A DNA stretch of 21,376 bases from CAZFVY01 sp964522665 (GTDB lineage Bacteria; Verrucomicrobiota; Verrucomicrobiia; Limisphaerales; CAZFVY01). Below are positions 13,865 to 20,464 of the stretch, piece by piece. The notes beneath the pieces were generated by a model. The model did no database searches. It was not told the DNA's origin and saw only the letters and a program-made list of their open reading frames with translations. The stretch lies in the NCBI GenBank assembly GCA_964522665.1, contig CAZFVY010000120.1:1-21376 (forward strand), given 5' to 3'. Positions within the stretch are counted from its first letter, which is position 1; every line of letters starts with the position of its first letter. A program made the position numbers and the translations under genes.

Positions 13865-15613
13865 TCAAAGGGCAAGCACTTGGTCGAGTTGCGCGAGGAT
13901 CTGCAGGTTTTTCTGGAAGGCTTCGGGGGCGATGGTCGCCACGTCGGGGACTTCCGGGATTTCGAAGTGGGCGATCAGGTCGTCGAGGGTGTGGTGGACG
14001 TTCACGGGCGGGCCGGCGGTCGGGCGGTTGCGGCGGCTGTTCAGGTGGGTGTGATTCACCTTGACGCCGGCGGCGGTGTGGCGGGCTTCCATGAAGCGAT
14101 GTTCGCGGCCTTGATCGTCGTGGATCGAGATGCAGAGTTCTTGGCCGGAGTATTCGAGTTCCTCGGATTCGCCGGAGAGGTTTGGGCGGGTGCCTTTGCG
14201 GGAGACGGTGACGGTGCGGGAGGAGATGGGATAGCGGCGGCCGGCCGCAAAGGCTGAAGGCTGAACGCTAAATGCTGAATTCTCGGAATCGGAACCGGAG
14301 AAGTCCTTCACGCAGAGAATCTTTTCCTGCTCGTCGAGGTAGCCGAGGCGTTGGATCTTCGGCAGCGGGTAGAGCGGCGCGCGGGTGGCGTGGTATTGCT
14401 GGACGGCCAGATTGACGGCCGCTTGAAGCTGCGGGCAGACGGTCCACGGGCTGTTGAACGCGGCGCGTTCGAGCGTCTCGCGATCGTTGCGTTGCAGGAC
14501 TAGCTGCATGGGCTGCTTTCCGTTGAGCGAGTGCAGCTCGGCGGCGAGGGTTTTGTCGGTGCGGCTGCTGTGTTGCTGGAAGAGCGAGAGCGCGGTGCGG
14601 ATGGCGCCGTCCGGGGAGAGCCACAAATTAAATGCGGAAGGCTTAAGGCTAAGGGCTGAAGTTGAACGGGCCGACCATTCTTCGGTCACGGCTTGCCACT
14701 TCTCGTGGGTGCGGGTTTCGCAGCACCACGTGCCGCGGATGGAGGCGCCTTGACGTTGGTCGCGTTGGCTGCCGCCGAGGCTCGGGCGGGCGATCCCTTC
14801 GTGGTGACCGGCGGCGAAGTAGAGGACGCCGACTTGCGGCAAGGCTGAAGGCTGAGGGCTGAGGGCTGAAGTGTCCGGATCGGAATTCCCCAATTCAGCA
14901 TTTAGCGTTGAGCCTTCAGCCTTGGCTCCCTTCGCCCAGGGTGATGGGAGCGTCTGGTAGGACCACACGTGTCGCGCGAGCGCGCGGTGGGGGGCGTTGG
15001 GCGCCATGATGAGGCGGTGAATCGTCGCGTCGTTGCCGATGATCATGCCTTCGCCGTACGTCGTGCAGCGGTCCAGGGCCATCAGCATCGTCGCGACGGT
15101 CGAGTCGATGGTGTCGCGTGACGTGCGGCCGTCGTGCGCGGCGAAGGCTTCGCGCACGCCGGGCAGGCGGGAATCGGCGAGTGAGGCGAGGCGGTCGCGA
15201 TACCAGTGCAGGTCCCACGGAGGATTCAGGACGAACAGGTCGGCGCGGAAGTCGGTTTCGACCATGAGGGGGTAGAGTTTGGTGAGGTCGGCCACGATGG
15301 GGTAGGTCTTGGGAGACTTCGGCTTGGTTGCCCCGTCTTCGCCGAGGTTTCGACGTGGCTCGCTTCGCTCGGGTGATGGATCGATGTCGCACGCCAGGAG
15401 GCGTTCGGTCGTTTCGTTCGCGCAGGCGTGGAGGAGATGGCCGGCTCCGGCGGAGAGGTCCACGATGACGGGACGCGTATCGGGGAGGTAACAGGCCAAC
15501 TCGCGTCCGAACGCGATTGGGGTGTGATACTGGGCTTGTCCTTTCTGTCCGGCGTTGGACGCCGAGTCGAGGAGTTCTTGGTAGATTGCGGGGTTGATGA
15601 GGGTGCGTTGCAT
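13865..15613 (-). CDS. DNA N6-adenine methyltransferase with four in-frame repeat insertions
   Basis: 582 residues from the ATG at 15613 (MQRTLINPAIYQ). The SAM-binding motif VIVDLSAGAGHLL lies at 49-61, ACDID at 74-78, and the catalytic motif VLNPPW at 128-133 (an NPPW form of the amino-methyltransferase box). QAQYHTPIAFGREL (26-39) resembles the 'g.yyTP' entry seen in type I and phage N6 methylases. It would methylate adenine in phage DNA, probably against host restriction. Four low-complexity insertions sit between conserved stretches: about 79-102, 227-260, 316-329 and 440-458. Each matches a repeat element in the DNA. The frame is open further upstream but those residues are an Arg/Pro-rich shadow of the DUF5131 gene, and a repeat fills the gap. 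It is the last gene of the 19212-13865 run. Confidence 0.88.
   Translation of the reverse strand: MQRTLINPAIYQELLDSASNAGQKGQAQYHTPIAFGRELACYLPDTRPVIVDLSAGAGHLLHACANETTERLLACDIDPSPERSEPRRNLGEDGATKPKSPKTYPIVADLTKLYPLMVETDFRADLFVLNPPWDLHWYRDRLASLADSRLPGVREAFAAHDGRTSRDTIDSTVATMLMALDRCTTYGEGMIIGNDATIHRLIMAPNAPHRALARHVWSYQTLPSPWAKGAKAEGSTLNAELGNSDPDTSALSPQPSALPQVGVLYFAAGHHEGIARPSLGGSQRDQRQGASIRGTWCCETRTHEKWQAVTEEWSARSTSALSLKPSAFNLWLSPDGAIRTALSLFQQHSSRTDKTLAAELHSLNGKQPMQLVLQRNDRETLERAAFNSPWTVCPQLQAAVNLAVQQYHATRAPLYPLPKIQRLGYLDEQEKILCVKDFSGSDSENSAFSVQPSAFAAGRRYPISSRTVTVSRKGTRPNLSGESEELEYSGQELCISIHDDQGREHRFMEARHTAAGVKVNHTHLNSRRNRPTAGPPVNVHHTLDDLIAHFEIPEVPDVATIAPEAFQKNLQILAQLDQVLAL
14249..14283 (-). 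repeat. Heptanucleotide repeat inside the adenine methylase (C-terminal part)
   Basis: Units AAGGCTG, AAGGCTG, AACGCTA, AATGCTG, AATTCT on the plus strand; the coding strand reads NSAFSVQPSAF (residues 445-455). Flanking conserved sequence resumes with RRYPISSR. Confidence 0.88.
14625..14664 (-). repeat. Heptanucleotide repeat inside the adenine methylase (middle)
   Basis: Degenerate units AAATGCGG, AAGGCTT, AAGGCTA, AGGGCTG, AAG on the plus strand; the coding strand reads TSALSLKPSAFNL (residues 318-330). Confidence 0.82.
14841..14923 (-). repeat. Paired (palindromic) heptanucleotide repeat inside the adenine methylase
   Basis: Left arm 14841-14871 (AAGGCTGAAGGCTG and three more units) faces right arm 14893-14923 (TTCAGCATTTAGCG and TTGAGCCTTCAGCC). 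The coding strand stays open: the C-rich arm reads TSALSPQPSAL, and the opposite arm reads KAEGSTLNAE because base changes remove the TGA that the repeat would otherwise give. Confidence 0.88.
15311..15372 (-). repeat. CTCGG/CGAGC-type repeat inside the adenine methylase
   Basis: Encodes SPERSEPRRNLGEDGATKP (residues 80-98) directly after the conserved ACDID and before YPIVADLTKLYPL. Coding-strand blocks GAGCGAAGCGAGCC and CTCGGCGAAGACGG are imperfect palindromes related in style to the elements at 3821-3856 and 19111-19149. Confidence 0.6.
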
Positions 15614-15614
15614 A

Positions 15615-15655
15615 ATAAGGCTGAGGGCTAAAGGCTGAATTCTAAAGTGGGGAAT
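15615..15655 (-). repeat. Heptanucleotide repeat in the leader of the adenine methylase
   Basis: AAGGCTG, AGGGCTA, AAGGCTG, AATTCTA, AAG begins about 4 nt from the start codon and takes up half of the 83-nt gap to the DUF5131 gene. It leaves no room for a normal ribosome-binding site. Confidence 0.85.
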
Positions 15656-15696
15656 AGCGGTGTCGCGCTTCGCTTGCCACCGCAGTCCAAGGCGCG

Positions 15697-16713
15697 TTAG
15701 GCGCTCGGGAACTCGCGGACTTGGAGTCGCTGGGGCCACTCGGTTATGTCGCCGCCTTTTTTGTCTTGGAGGGAGATGAATTTCGCGCGGACGACGTTGC
15801 CGACGACGAGGTCGGGATCGCCATGTGCGAGGGGGCAGCCGTCGAGTTGTTGGAGCGTCGTATGCGGGTCGCCGGTTTCGAGGGGGATCGAGCCGAGTTG
15901 TTTGACGAACGGCGCGACGCCGGCGGCGCGGCATTGGGCGATGATGGGCGGGATCCAGTCGATCACGCAGGGGCGCGTGTTGCCGTGGGGTTGGTGGGAT
16001 TCGCCGCCGATGATGCACCAATGGATCGCGGTGCGGTAGTCATTGCACTTGAAATGCTCGCGCAGGTCGAGCGGGCCGAGGAGGGGTTCGCAACTGAGGA
16101 AGCGTTTGGCGGCGGGAATTGTCAGCAGCTCGGGAATGCGCCGGTCGGCGTACTGTTGATTCTCAACGGAGACGCCGAGCCAGATGTTCGGCGGTATCTG
16201 CCCCATGCCGCGGTGCGGCGCGAAGGCTTCGAGCCAGCCGCCAAGTCGGTCACCGAGGAAGCTGCGCGGTCCGCCGCTTGTCAGCCAATGGCGGTCGGCG
16301 TATTCCATGGCGTTCGCGATGCGGTCGCGGACGTATTCAGGCCGCTTGGTGAGCAGTTGCCATCGGAGGTAAGGGGTTTTGAAAATCAGTTCGAGGAATT
16401 CGGCGAGCCAGTCGATGGGGATTTCGTTATCGAAGGGATCGCAGAGGGATGGGAACACGCGCGGGAATTCGAACTCGACAGGGCATGAGGCCGCGCGCTC
16501 GGCGTTCCATTGGAGGGGATGTCGCCAGGTGGCGGCGCTGGTGCGGTGGCGCGGGTGGCCCTTGCCCCAATGGTCGCGGCCAGCTTTGCGGGCGACGCGG
16601 TTGGTGGTGGACTCGGCGGCATAACAGTTCAGGCAGCCGGGGCTGATCTTGGTGCAGCCGATCCACGGGTTGAAGGTGTGGTCGGTCCATTGGATTTTGG
16701 TGATTTGGCTCAT
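15697..16713 (-). CDS. DUF5131 (phage Gp37/Gp68) family protein
   Basis: 338 residues. The N-terminus (KIQWTDHTFNPWIGCTKISP, then GCLNCYA) is the family signature, with cysteines spaced C-x6-C-x2-C, similar in style to radical-SAM clusters. LRWQLLTKRPE, NIWLGVSVENQ, RFLSCEPLLGPLDL and WCIIGGESHQPHGNTRPC follow in the family order. The family is common in mycobacteriophages and other phages; a TIM-barrel, metal-binding enzyme of unknown substrate is likely. I chose the ATG at 16713 (MSQITKIQWTD) because homology begins there; the longer open frame is noise. The gap upstream is made of ATGGGA repeats and has no clear ribosome-binding site. It lies between the adenine methylase and an unknown 170-aa gene in one run. 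Confidence 0.9.
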   Translation of the reverse strand: MSQITKIQWTDHTFNPWIGCTKISPGCLNCYAAESTTNRVARKAGRDHWGKGHPRHRTSAATWRHPLQWNAERAASCPVEFEFPRVFPSLCDPFDNEIPIDWLAEFLELIFKTPYLRWQLLTKRPEYVRDRIANAMEYADRHWLTSGGPRSFLGDRLGGWLEAFAPHRGMGQIPPNIWLGVSVENQQYADRRIPELLTIPAAKRFLSCEPLLGPLDLREHFKCNDYRTAIHWCIIGGESHQPHGNTRPCVIDWIPPIIAQCRAAGVAPFVKQLGSIPLETGDPHTTLQQLDGCPLAHGDPDLVVGNVVRAKFISLQDKKGGDITEWPQRLQVREFPSA

Positions 16714-16750
16714 GGGGGATGGGAATAATGGGACGTGATGGGAGTTATGA
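16714..16750 (-). repeat. Period-9 ATGGGANNN repeat filling a gene junction
   Basis: ATGGGAATA (16719), ATGGGACGT (16728) and ATGGGAGTT (16738) occur at 9-10 nt steps, between the DUF5131 start codon (16711-16713) and the stop of the next upstream gene (16754). Related junctions: 17265-17298 and 19722-19757. Confidence 0.8.
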
Positions 16751-16753
16751 AAA

Positions 16754-17266
16754 TCAAAGCCAGATGCTGTCGGTGTCTTTGGCTTGGGCGATTGGCGGTT
16801 CGAATTCGGCGGCGACCCATTTCGGGATGCGCTGGCCGGGCCACATTTTGCGCAGGTCGCCGACGGTGAATCCGGCGACGCCTGCGGACGGTTGTGCGGC
16901 CAGATCGCAGGCGGCGCGCAGGCAGCAGTGCAAAGCGATGTCAAGTTTGGAGTGAATCGGAGAGCAATCACCGCGAGCGGTTTCGCGTTCGCGGGTCAGG
17001 TTGTGATCCCAGCAATACGTCGAGACGTAATCGCAGAGAAGTTCGCTCGTATAGGGCAGTAGGGAACGGCGTCGTTCGGATTCGGAAGCTTCATGGTTGT
17101 CGTCCCAGGCGATGATTTCGCGGTAGTTGAGGTCGCCGCCGTCCATTTGCCAGAGGATGTCTTTCACGTGCCGGCGCAGGACGGCTTGCCAGCGTGGGTT
17201 GCCGATGGCGACGCGAGTCATGCGGACGGCGAAGTCGGAGAGGCGATTGAATTGGCGTTTGGTCAT
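16754..17266 (-). CDS. Hypothetical protein, 170 aa
   Basis: 170 residues, mostly helical by appearance, with scattered cysteines and tryptophans (LLCDYVSTYCWDHN, LDIALHCCLRAACDLAA) but no regular metal-binding spacing. No family recognised. The start (MTKRQFNRLSDFAVRM) is clean and follows a 32-nt gap made only of 9-nt repeats, whose last unit contributes the CTCCT immediately before ATG. It is in the methylase run, so a role in phage DNA metabolism or modification is possible, but nothing in the sequence proves it. Confidence 0.65.
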   Translation of the reverse strand: MTKRQFNRLSDFAVRMTRVAIGNPRWQAVLRRHVKDILWQMDGGDLNYREIIAWDDNHEASESERRRSLLPYTSELLCDYVSTYCWDHNLTRERETARGDCSPIHSKLDIALHCCLRAACDLAAQPSAGVAGFTVGDLRKMWPGQRIPKWVAAEFEPPIAQAKDTDSIWL

Positions 17267-17301
17267 AGGAGTGGATGGGAGTTATGGGAAGGATAGGCTT
17301 A
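17265..17301 (-). repeat. Period-9 ATGGGANNN repeat spanning a start and a stop codon
   Basis: Plus-strand units ATAGGAGTG (17265), ATGGGAGTT (17275), ATGGGAAGG (17284) and ATAGGCTTA (17293). The first includes part of the start codon of the 170-aa gene and the last includes the stop codon of the cytosine methylase, so the whole junction is repeat. Confidence 0.8.
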
Positions 17302-19212
17302 GATGATCTTCAATGCTTGGGCTGCCAATGCCTTGGCGAGGCGGGTCGGGACGGCGTTGCCGATTTGGCGGACGGTTTTTTCTTTGTTGCCGGTGAAGAG
17401 ATAGGTGTCGGGGAAGCCTTGGGCGCGCGCGAGTTCGGTCGGGGTGAGCATCCGGAAGAGGATGTCCACGGCGTAGCGTTCGCCGTCGATCTCGACGATG
17501 GGTTGCACCAAACCGAACCGGGGTTTGGTGGTGACGGTTCCGACGGGTTCTTCCACGGATTGGGCGCCGGCGGTGCCGTAGTATTTGATGAGGCAAGGCT
17601 GGACGAGGATGCCCGCGCCATGACTCGCGGTGACGGTGGGCAACGGCTCGTCGAGGGAGCGCGGGGCATTCCCACCATGAACGCCGTCGTGCGGGAGCAA
17701 GAACCCTTGGCAGACGGCCGTATGGACGCCGCCGGCGGCAACCGTGCGTAAAGGTTCTTCCACGGAGGTAACGCGGTGATTGCCGGGCGACGATGGGCCG
17801 TGCGAGGCATCGACGATCCACGGCTCGCAGACGGCCATGCTGCCGCGGTTGCCGGTGACGGTGGCCATCGGGTCTTCGATGCTGCGGACGCGTTCGCCGC
17901 CGTTGGGGCCGTGGGCGGTTTCCACGAGCCAGGGTTGAGCGAGGCCCAAATGGCCGCCGCCGGAAGTCACTGCCGGCGCGGGCGAATCCAGGTCGCCGAC
18001 TTTACTTTGGCCGCGCAGATGGATGAAGAAAGGTTGGCCGACGCCGACGTGCTGGCCCCTTGCGGCGACCGCGCGGATGGGCTTTTTCACGGAGTCGGCT
18101 TTGCCGGTGCCGCGCAAGTGGACGAGGTAGGGATCGGCCACCGCTAATGCGCCGCCTTTGGCGGTGGTGATGGTGGGGGCGGGGCGGTCGATGTCGCGGG
18201 CGTGGCCGCCGTTGCGGCCGGACTGTTCCATCGCGATGAGGTAGGGACTCGCTAATGCATGTCCGCCGTCGGTCGTGATGGTCGCGAGCGGGTTCGCGGG
18301 ATCGTGAACGGGCGCACCGCCTCGGTGCTGGGGCAGGATGAAGGCGGCGAGGCCGAATTTACGGAGGCCGATTTCGATGCGCTGCAGGGTTTTCAGCTTG
18401 AGCGGGCGTTCGCGGGCGAAGATGGATTTGCCGGGGTTGGTCCAATCGATGATCTCGCGGGCGGCGACCCACGGTTTGAGCGGGGCGAAGAGGGAGCCTT
18501 TGCGGAGTTCCGGTTTCGAGGCGTGAGTAGGCTCAGGCCACTCATATTTGCGCCGACCGCGGACGCAGACAATGAAGAGGCGGCGGCGGGTGGTCGGGTC
18601 GCCGTAGTCGGCGGCGCAGAGGACGCGGTGGACGACTTGGTAGCCTTGGGACTTGATCGCGGCGAGCCAGGCGTTGAAGGCTTCGCCTTGGCGGCTCTTG
18701 AGCGGTTTGCCATTCGAACCGATGGGTCCCCACTTCCGAAATTCAGGGACGTTTTCGATGATGATGACTTTTGGGCGGCACGATTCGGCCCAGCGAGGGA
18801 CGCACCAGGCGCTGGGGCGTTTCTGGTTGGGGATCGGTTTGCCGCCGCGGGCGGTCGAGTGGTAGATGCACTCGGGGCTGGCGACCATGAGGTCGAGGGT
18901 GTCGGCGGCGAAAAGATCGGAGGGGACAACTTCGTCGAGGTTCGCGCAAAGGTGGCGCGCCTCCGGATGGTTCAGGGTATGGGTCGAGATGGCCTGGGAC
19001 CAGTGGTTGATGGCGGTGAGGTTGAGGGCGACCGCGGCATCGGCGCAGGCGTCGCGCAGGCCGGTGGACGTGCCCCCTGCCCCGCAGAAGAGATCGACGG
19101 CGGTAATCCTCCTTTGCTCGGGCTGACCCGAGCTTCGGAGGACGGGGCGGGCGGCGGGCGGTTCGTGCGCGGGCGGCTTTTGCTGGCTGGTTGCTGGCGG
19201 GTGTGCTGGCAT
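17299..19212 (-). CDS. DNA C5-cytosine methyltransferase with eightfold repeat domain
   Basis: 637 residues. Motif I VDLFCGAGGTSTGL (39-52); motif IV ASPECIYHS (111-119), where PEC replaces the usual PPC but the catalytic cysteine (C115) is kept; motif VI ENVPEF (153-158); motif VIII GDPTTRRRLF (204-213); motifs IX-X LTPTELARAQGFP (589-601) and RQIGNAVP (615-622). It transfers methyl to cytosine C5 in DNA. Between motif VIII and IX, where the target-recognition domain belongs, lie about eight tandem units of 33-39 residues (302-575), each with a '(D/E)xPxxTVT' strand, a Gly-rich turn and 'xxP(Y/F/W)L(V/I)'. The N-terminal residues 22-34 come from a palindromic repeat (19111-19149). The gene starts behind a strong promoter and leads the run to 13865. 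Confidence 0.92.
   Translation of the reverse strand: MPAHPPATSQQKPPAHEPPAARPVLRSSGQPEQRRITAVDLFCGAGGTSTGLRDACADAAVALNLTAINHWSQAISTHTLNHPEARHLCANLDEVVPSDLFAADTLDLMVASPECIYHSTARGGKPIPNQKRPSAWCVPRWAESCRPKVIIIENVPEFRKWGPIGSNGKPLKSRQGEAFNAWLAAIKSQGYQVVHRVLCAADYGDPTTRRRLFIVCVRGRRKYEWPEPTHASKPELRKGSLFAPLKPWVAAREIIDWTNPGKSIFARERPLKLKTLQRIEIGLRKFGLAAFILPQHRGGAPVHDPANPLATITTDGGHALASPYLIAMEQSGRNGGHARDIDRPAPTITTAKGGALAVADPYLVHLRGTGKADSVKKPIRAVAARGQHVGVGQPFFIHLRGQSKVGDLDSPAPAVTSGGGHLGLAQPWLVETAHGPNGGERVRSIEDPMATVTGNRGSMAVCEPWIVDASHGPSSPGNHRVTSVEEPLRTVAAGGVHTAVCQGFLLPHDGVHGGNAPRSLDEPLPTVTASHGAGILVQPCLIKYYGTAGAQSVEEPVGTVTTKPRFGLVQPIVEIDGERYAVDILFRMLTPTELARAQGFPDTYLFTGNKEKTVRQIGNAVPTRLAKALAAQALKII
19111..19149 (-). 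repeat. Palindromic repeat in the N-terminal part of the cytosine methylase
   Basis: CCTCC...CTCGGGCTGACCCGAG...GGAGG on the plus strand: GCTCGGG and CCCGAGC flank CTGA, and the outer CCTCC and GGAGG also pair. It encodes PVLRSSGQPEQRR directly before the first conserved strand (ITAVDLFCG). Confidence 0.7.
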
Positions 19213-19220
19213 AAAGTAGG

Positions 19221-19235
19221 ATGATATATAACTAT
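19221..19235 (-). promoter_or_regulatory. Candidate operator ATGATANNTAACTAT, copy 2
   Basis: ATGATATATAACTAT on the plus strand covers the -10 box of the methylase promoter. It agrees with 2509-2523 at 13 of 15 positions. Confidence 0.35.
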
Positions 19236-19253
19236 GATACTCGTTGGCGTCAA
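19225..19253 (-). promoter_or_regulatory. Sigma70-like promoter of the methylase run
   Basis: On the minus strand TTGACG (19253-19248), a 17-nt spacer, and TATATA (19230-19225). This is close to consensus and is the best promoter I see in the window. Transcription would begin near 19218, about 6 nt before the ATG at 19212, so the transcript is nearly leaderless, as at 2529. Confidence 0.65.
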
Positions 19254-19262
19254 GAAAACCGA

Positions 19263-19298
19263 ATGGACGGGATGGACTGGGTGGACAAAATGGACGAA
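19263..19298. repeat. Period-9 TGGACNNN(A/G) repeat, intergenic
   Basis: ATGGACGGG, ATGGACTGG, GTGGACAAA, ATGGACGAA: four exact 9-nt steps between the methylase promoter and the small gene that ends at 19365. The same unit is inside the recombinase gene at 21039-21071. Confidence 0.88.
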
Positions 19299-19330
19299 GC
19301 GCGGCGCTGGCTTTGGCGCGGCGGGAGTTA

Positions 19331-19364
19331 CTTCAGCCTTGAGCGTTTAGCATTCGGCCTTCGT
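19331..19364. repeat. Heptanucleotide repeat after the 19365 gene
   Basis: CTTCAGC, CTTGAGC, GTTTAGC, ATTCGGC, CTTCG on the plus strand (the C-rich orientation). It ends directly against the stop codon at 19365-19367. Confidence 0.85.
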
Positions 19365-19733
19365 TCAGTTCCGGCCCTTGAGTTGGGCTTCGTATTCGGC
19401 GAGGCGCGCGAGGGCTTCGTTCAGGTCGCGCTGGACGTATTTGGCGTGGTCGATCATATCGTTCTCGAGGGCGCGTTGCGCCTGCTCGCGAAGGTAGGCG
19501 ACGCGGCCGGTCATCAGGCGGACGCCTTGTTCGGGAGATATGCGCTCCGGGGTCCGGCCGCTTTCGGCGGCGATGGCAGATTCCATTTGCAGCTCGGCCT
19601 CGACTTCCGGATCGGGGTCTGGGCCGGCGCGGAGGCTTTGATATTCTTCAGGGTCGGGGGTCGGGTCGTTCATGGCAAGGGCCAGCATAAGCGCGCGTCG
19701 CGCGGGGGGCAAGTAAAGGGCGATGGGAAGCAT
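19365..19733 (-). CDS. Small acidic, coiled-coil-like protein
   Basis: 122 residues from the ATG at 19733, or 102 from the ATG at 19673 (MNDPTPDPEEYQSL). The longer form has TAGGA about 4 nt before its start and lies 15 nt from the AAA+ gene, but its extra residues come partly from an ATGGGA repeat, so the shorter form is realistic. The C-terminal half is a long charged helix (MTGRVAYLREQAQRALEN, then VQRDLNEALARLAEYEAQLK), which would form a coiled coil. No family recognised. Position beside the AAA+ ATPase suggests a partner or adaptor; that is inference. Confidence 0.6.
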   Translation of the reverse strand: MLPIALYLPPARRALMLALAMNDPTPDPEEYQSLRAGPDPDPEVEAELQMESAIAAESGRTPERISPEQGVRLMTGRVAYLREQAQRALENDMIDHAKYVQRDLNEALARLAEYEAQLKGRN

Positions 19734-19757
19734 AGGATCCTACGGGAATTATACGGC
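19722..19757 (-). repeat. Degenerate period-9 ATGGGA repeat at the AAA+/19365 junction
   Basis: ATGGGAAGC, ATAGGATCC, TACGGGAAT, TATACGGCG at 9-nt steps. It includes the start region of the 19365 gene and reaches the stop codon of the AAA+ gene. Confidence 0.6.
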
Positions 19758-20360
19758 GGATTGGATGGCAGTTTGGGCTTCGAGGAGGGCTTGGCGGACG
19801 TTGCCGCAACTGAGCGTGGCGATGTGACGGGCCATCGCCGGGGCGTGCGCGAGGAAGCGCGAGAGGAGGCTTTCAATCTCCGCTGGCTCCGGGCCGAGGA
19901 CTTCGAACGCTTGGAAGCGGGTTTGGAAGCGTTCTTCGAGGTCGGCGATATTGCAGTTGCTCGTGCAGACGACGGCGCATTGACGCGGGAGGTCGTCGAT
20001 CAGGGTGAGCATGCGCACTTGGGCGATGGGCGTCACCTTGTCCGCCTCTTCGATTTGGAGGAAGCGCCATTCGGGGAACAGGTTCGTGGTGGCGAAGCTC
20101 CGGGCGAGTTCTTCGGCGCGCTCGATCTTGAGTTCGGTGCCGTTCAGTTTGGTGGTGGACCATTTACTGCAACCAACTTTCGCAAGCAGGTAGTTCGCCA
20201 GCGTGGTCTTGCCGGTGCCGGGCGGGCCGTTCAGGAGGATATTGATCGGATCGCCGGTGGGCTTGGAGTCGGCCACAATGCGATCGATGATCTGCGCGAC
20301 GCGGCGCGCGGGGCCGATGAAATCGGAGGGTGAGGCTGGACGATAGTTGGTGGGACTCAT
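19749..20360 (-). CDS. Small AAA+ ATPase, clamp-loader-like
   Basis: 203 residues. Walker A GPPGTGKTT (45-53); Walker B FLQIEEAD (100-107); sensor 1 VVCTSN (130-135); QTRFQ (146-150) where an arginine finger is expected; sensor 2 region GNVRQALLEAQ (186-196), as in replication factor C subunits. The fold fits the clamp-loader or RuvB-like group, but the C-terminal collar is missing, so it is shorter than cellular clamp loaders. It probably forms a ring that loads or remodels proteins on phage DNA. It starts at 20360 after a repeat-filled gap with no ribosome-binding site. The serine recombinase is upstream and the small coiled-coil gene 15 nt downstream, all in one direction. Confidence 0.85.
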   Translation of the reverse strand: MSPTNYRPASPSDFIGPARRVAQIIDRIVADSKPTGDPINILLNGPPGTGKTTLANYLLAKVGCSKWSTTKLNGTELKIERAEELARSFATTNLFPEWRFLQIEEADKVTPIAQVRMLTLIDDLPRQCAVVCTSNCNIADLEERFQTRFQAFEVLGPEPAEIESLLSRFLAHAPAMARHIATLSCGNVRQALLEAQTAIQSAV

Positions 20361-20365
20361 AAAAA

Positions 20366-20462
20366 TAAGGCTAAAGGCTGAATGCTAATTGCTGAAGGTT
20401 TGGGACGGTGACGGCTGGGGCTGAATTCTACTTTAGAATTTAGAACTCAGCCTTCAGCCTTG
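20366..20462. repeat. Palindromic heptanucleotide repeat between recombinase and AAA+ genes
   Basis: Left arm 20366-20398 (AAGGCTA, AAGGCTG, AATGCTA, ATTGCTG, AAGG); right arm 20436-20462 ends in CTCAGCCTTCAGCCTT. An inner stem AATTCTA / TAGAATT lies at 20424-20441. The element takes up nearly the entire gap from 20361 to 20464. Confidence 0.88.
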
Positions 20463-20464
20463 GT

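Noticed and set aside
15614..16021. Upstream extension of the adenine methylase frame
   Set aside because: These residues are Arg/Pro-rich, overlap the DUF5131 gene, and homology begins at the ATG at 15613.
16714..16971. Upstream extension of the DUF5131 frame
   Set aside because: It translates the gap repeats and the end of the 170-aa gene; the family starts at MSQITKIQWTD.
17299..19212. PEC in place of PPC as a sign of an inactive cytosine methylase
   Set aside because: The catalytic cysteine is kept and the other motifs are intact; PEC with a following ARGG is a variant I recall from phage methylases.
17775..20333. Long plus-strand open frames opposite the cytosine methylase, small gene and AAA+ ATPase
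   Set aside because: Gly/Ala/Glu-rich shadows of minus-strand genes that carry clear catalytic motifs.
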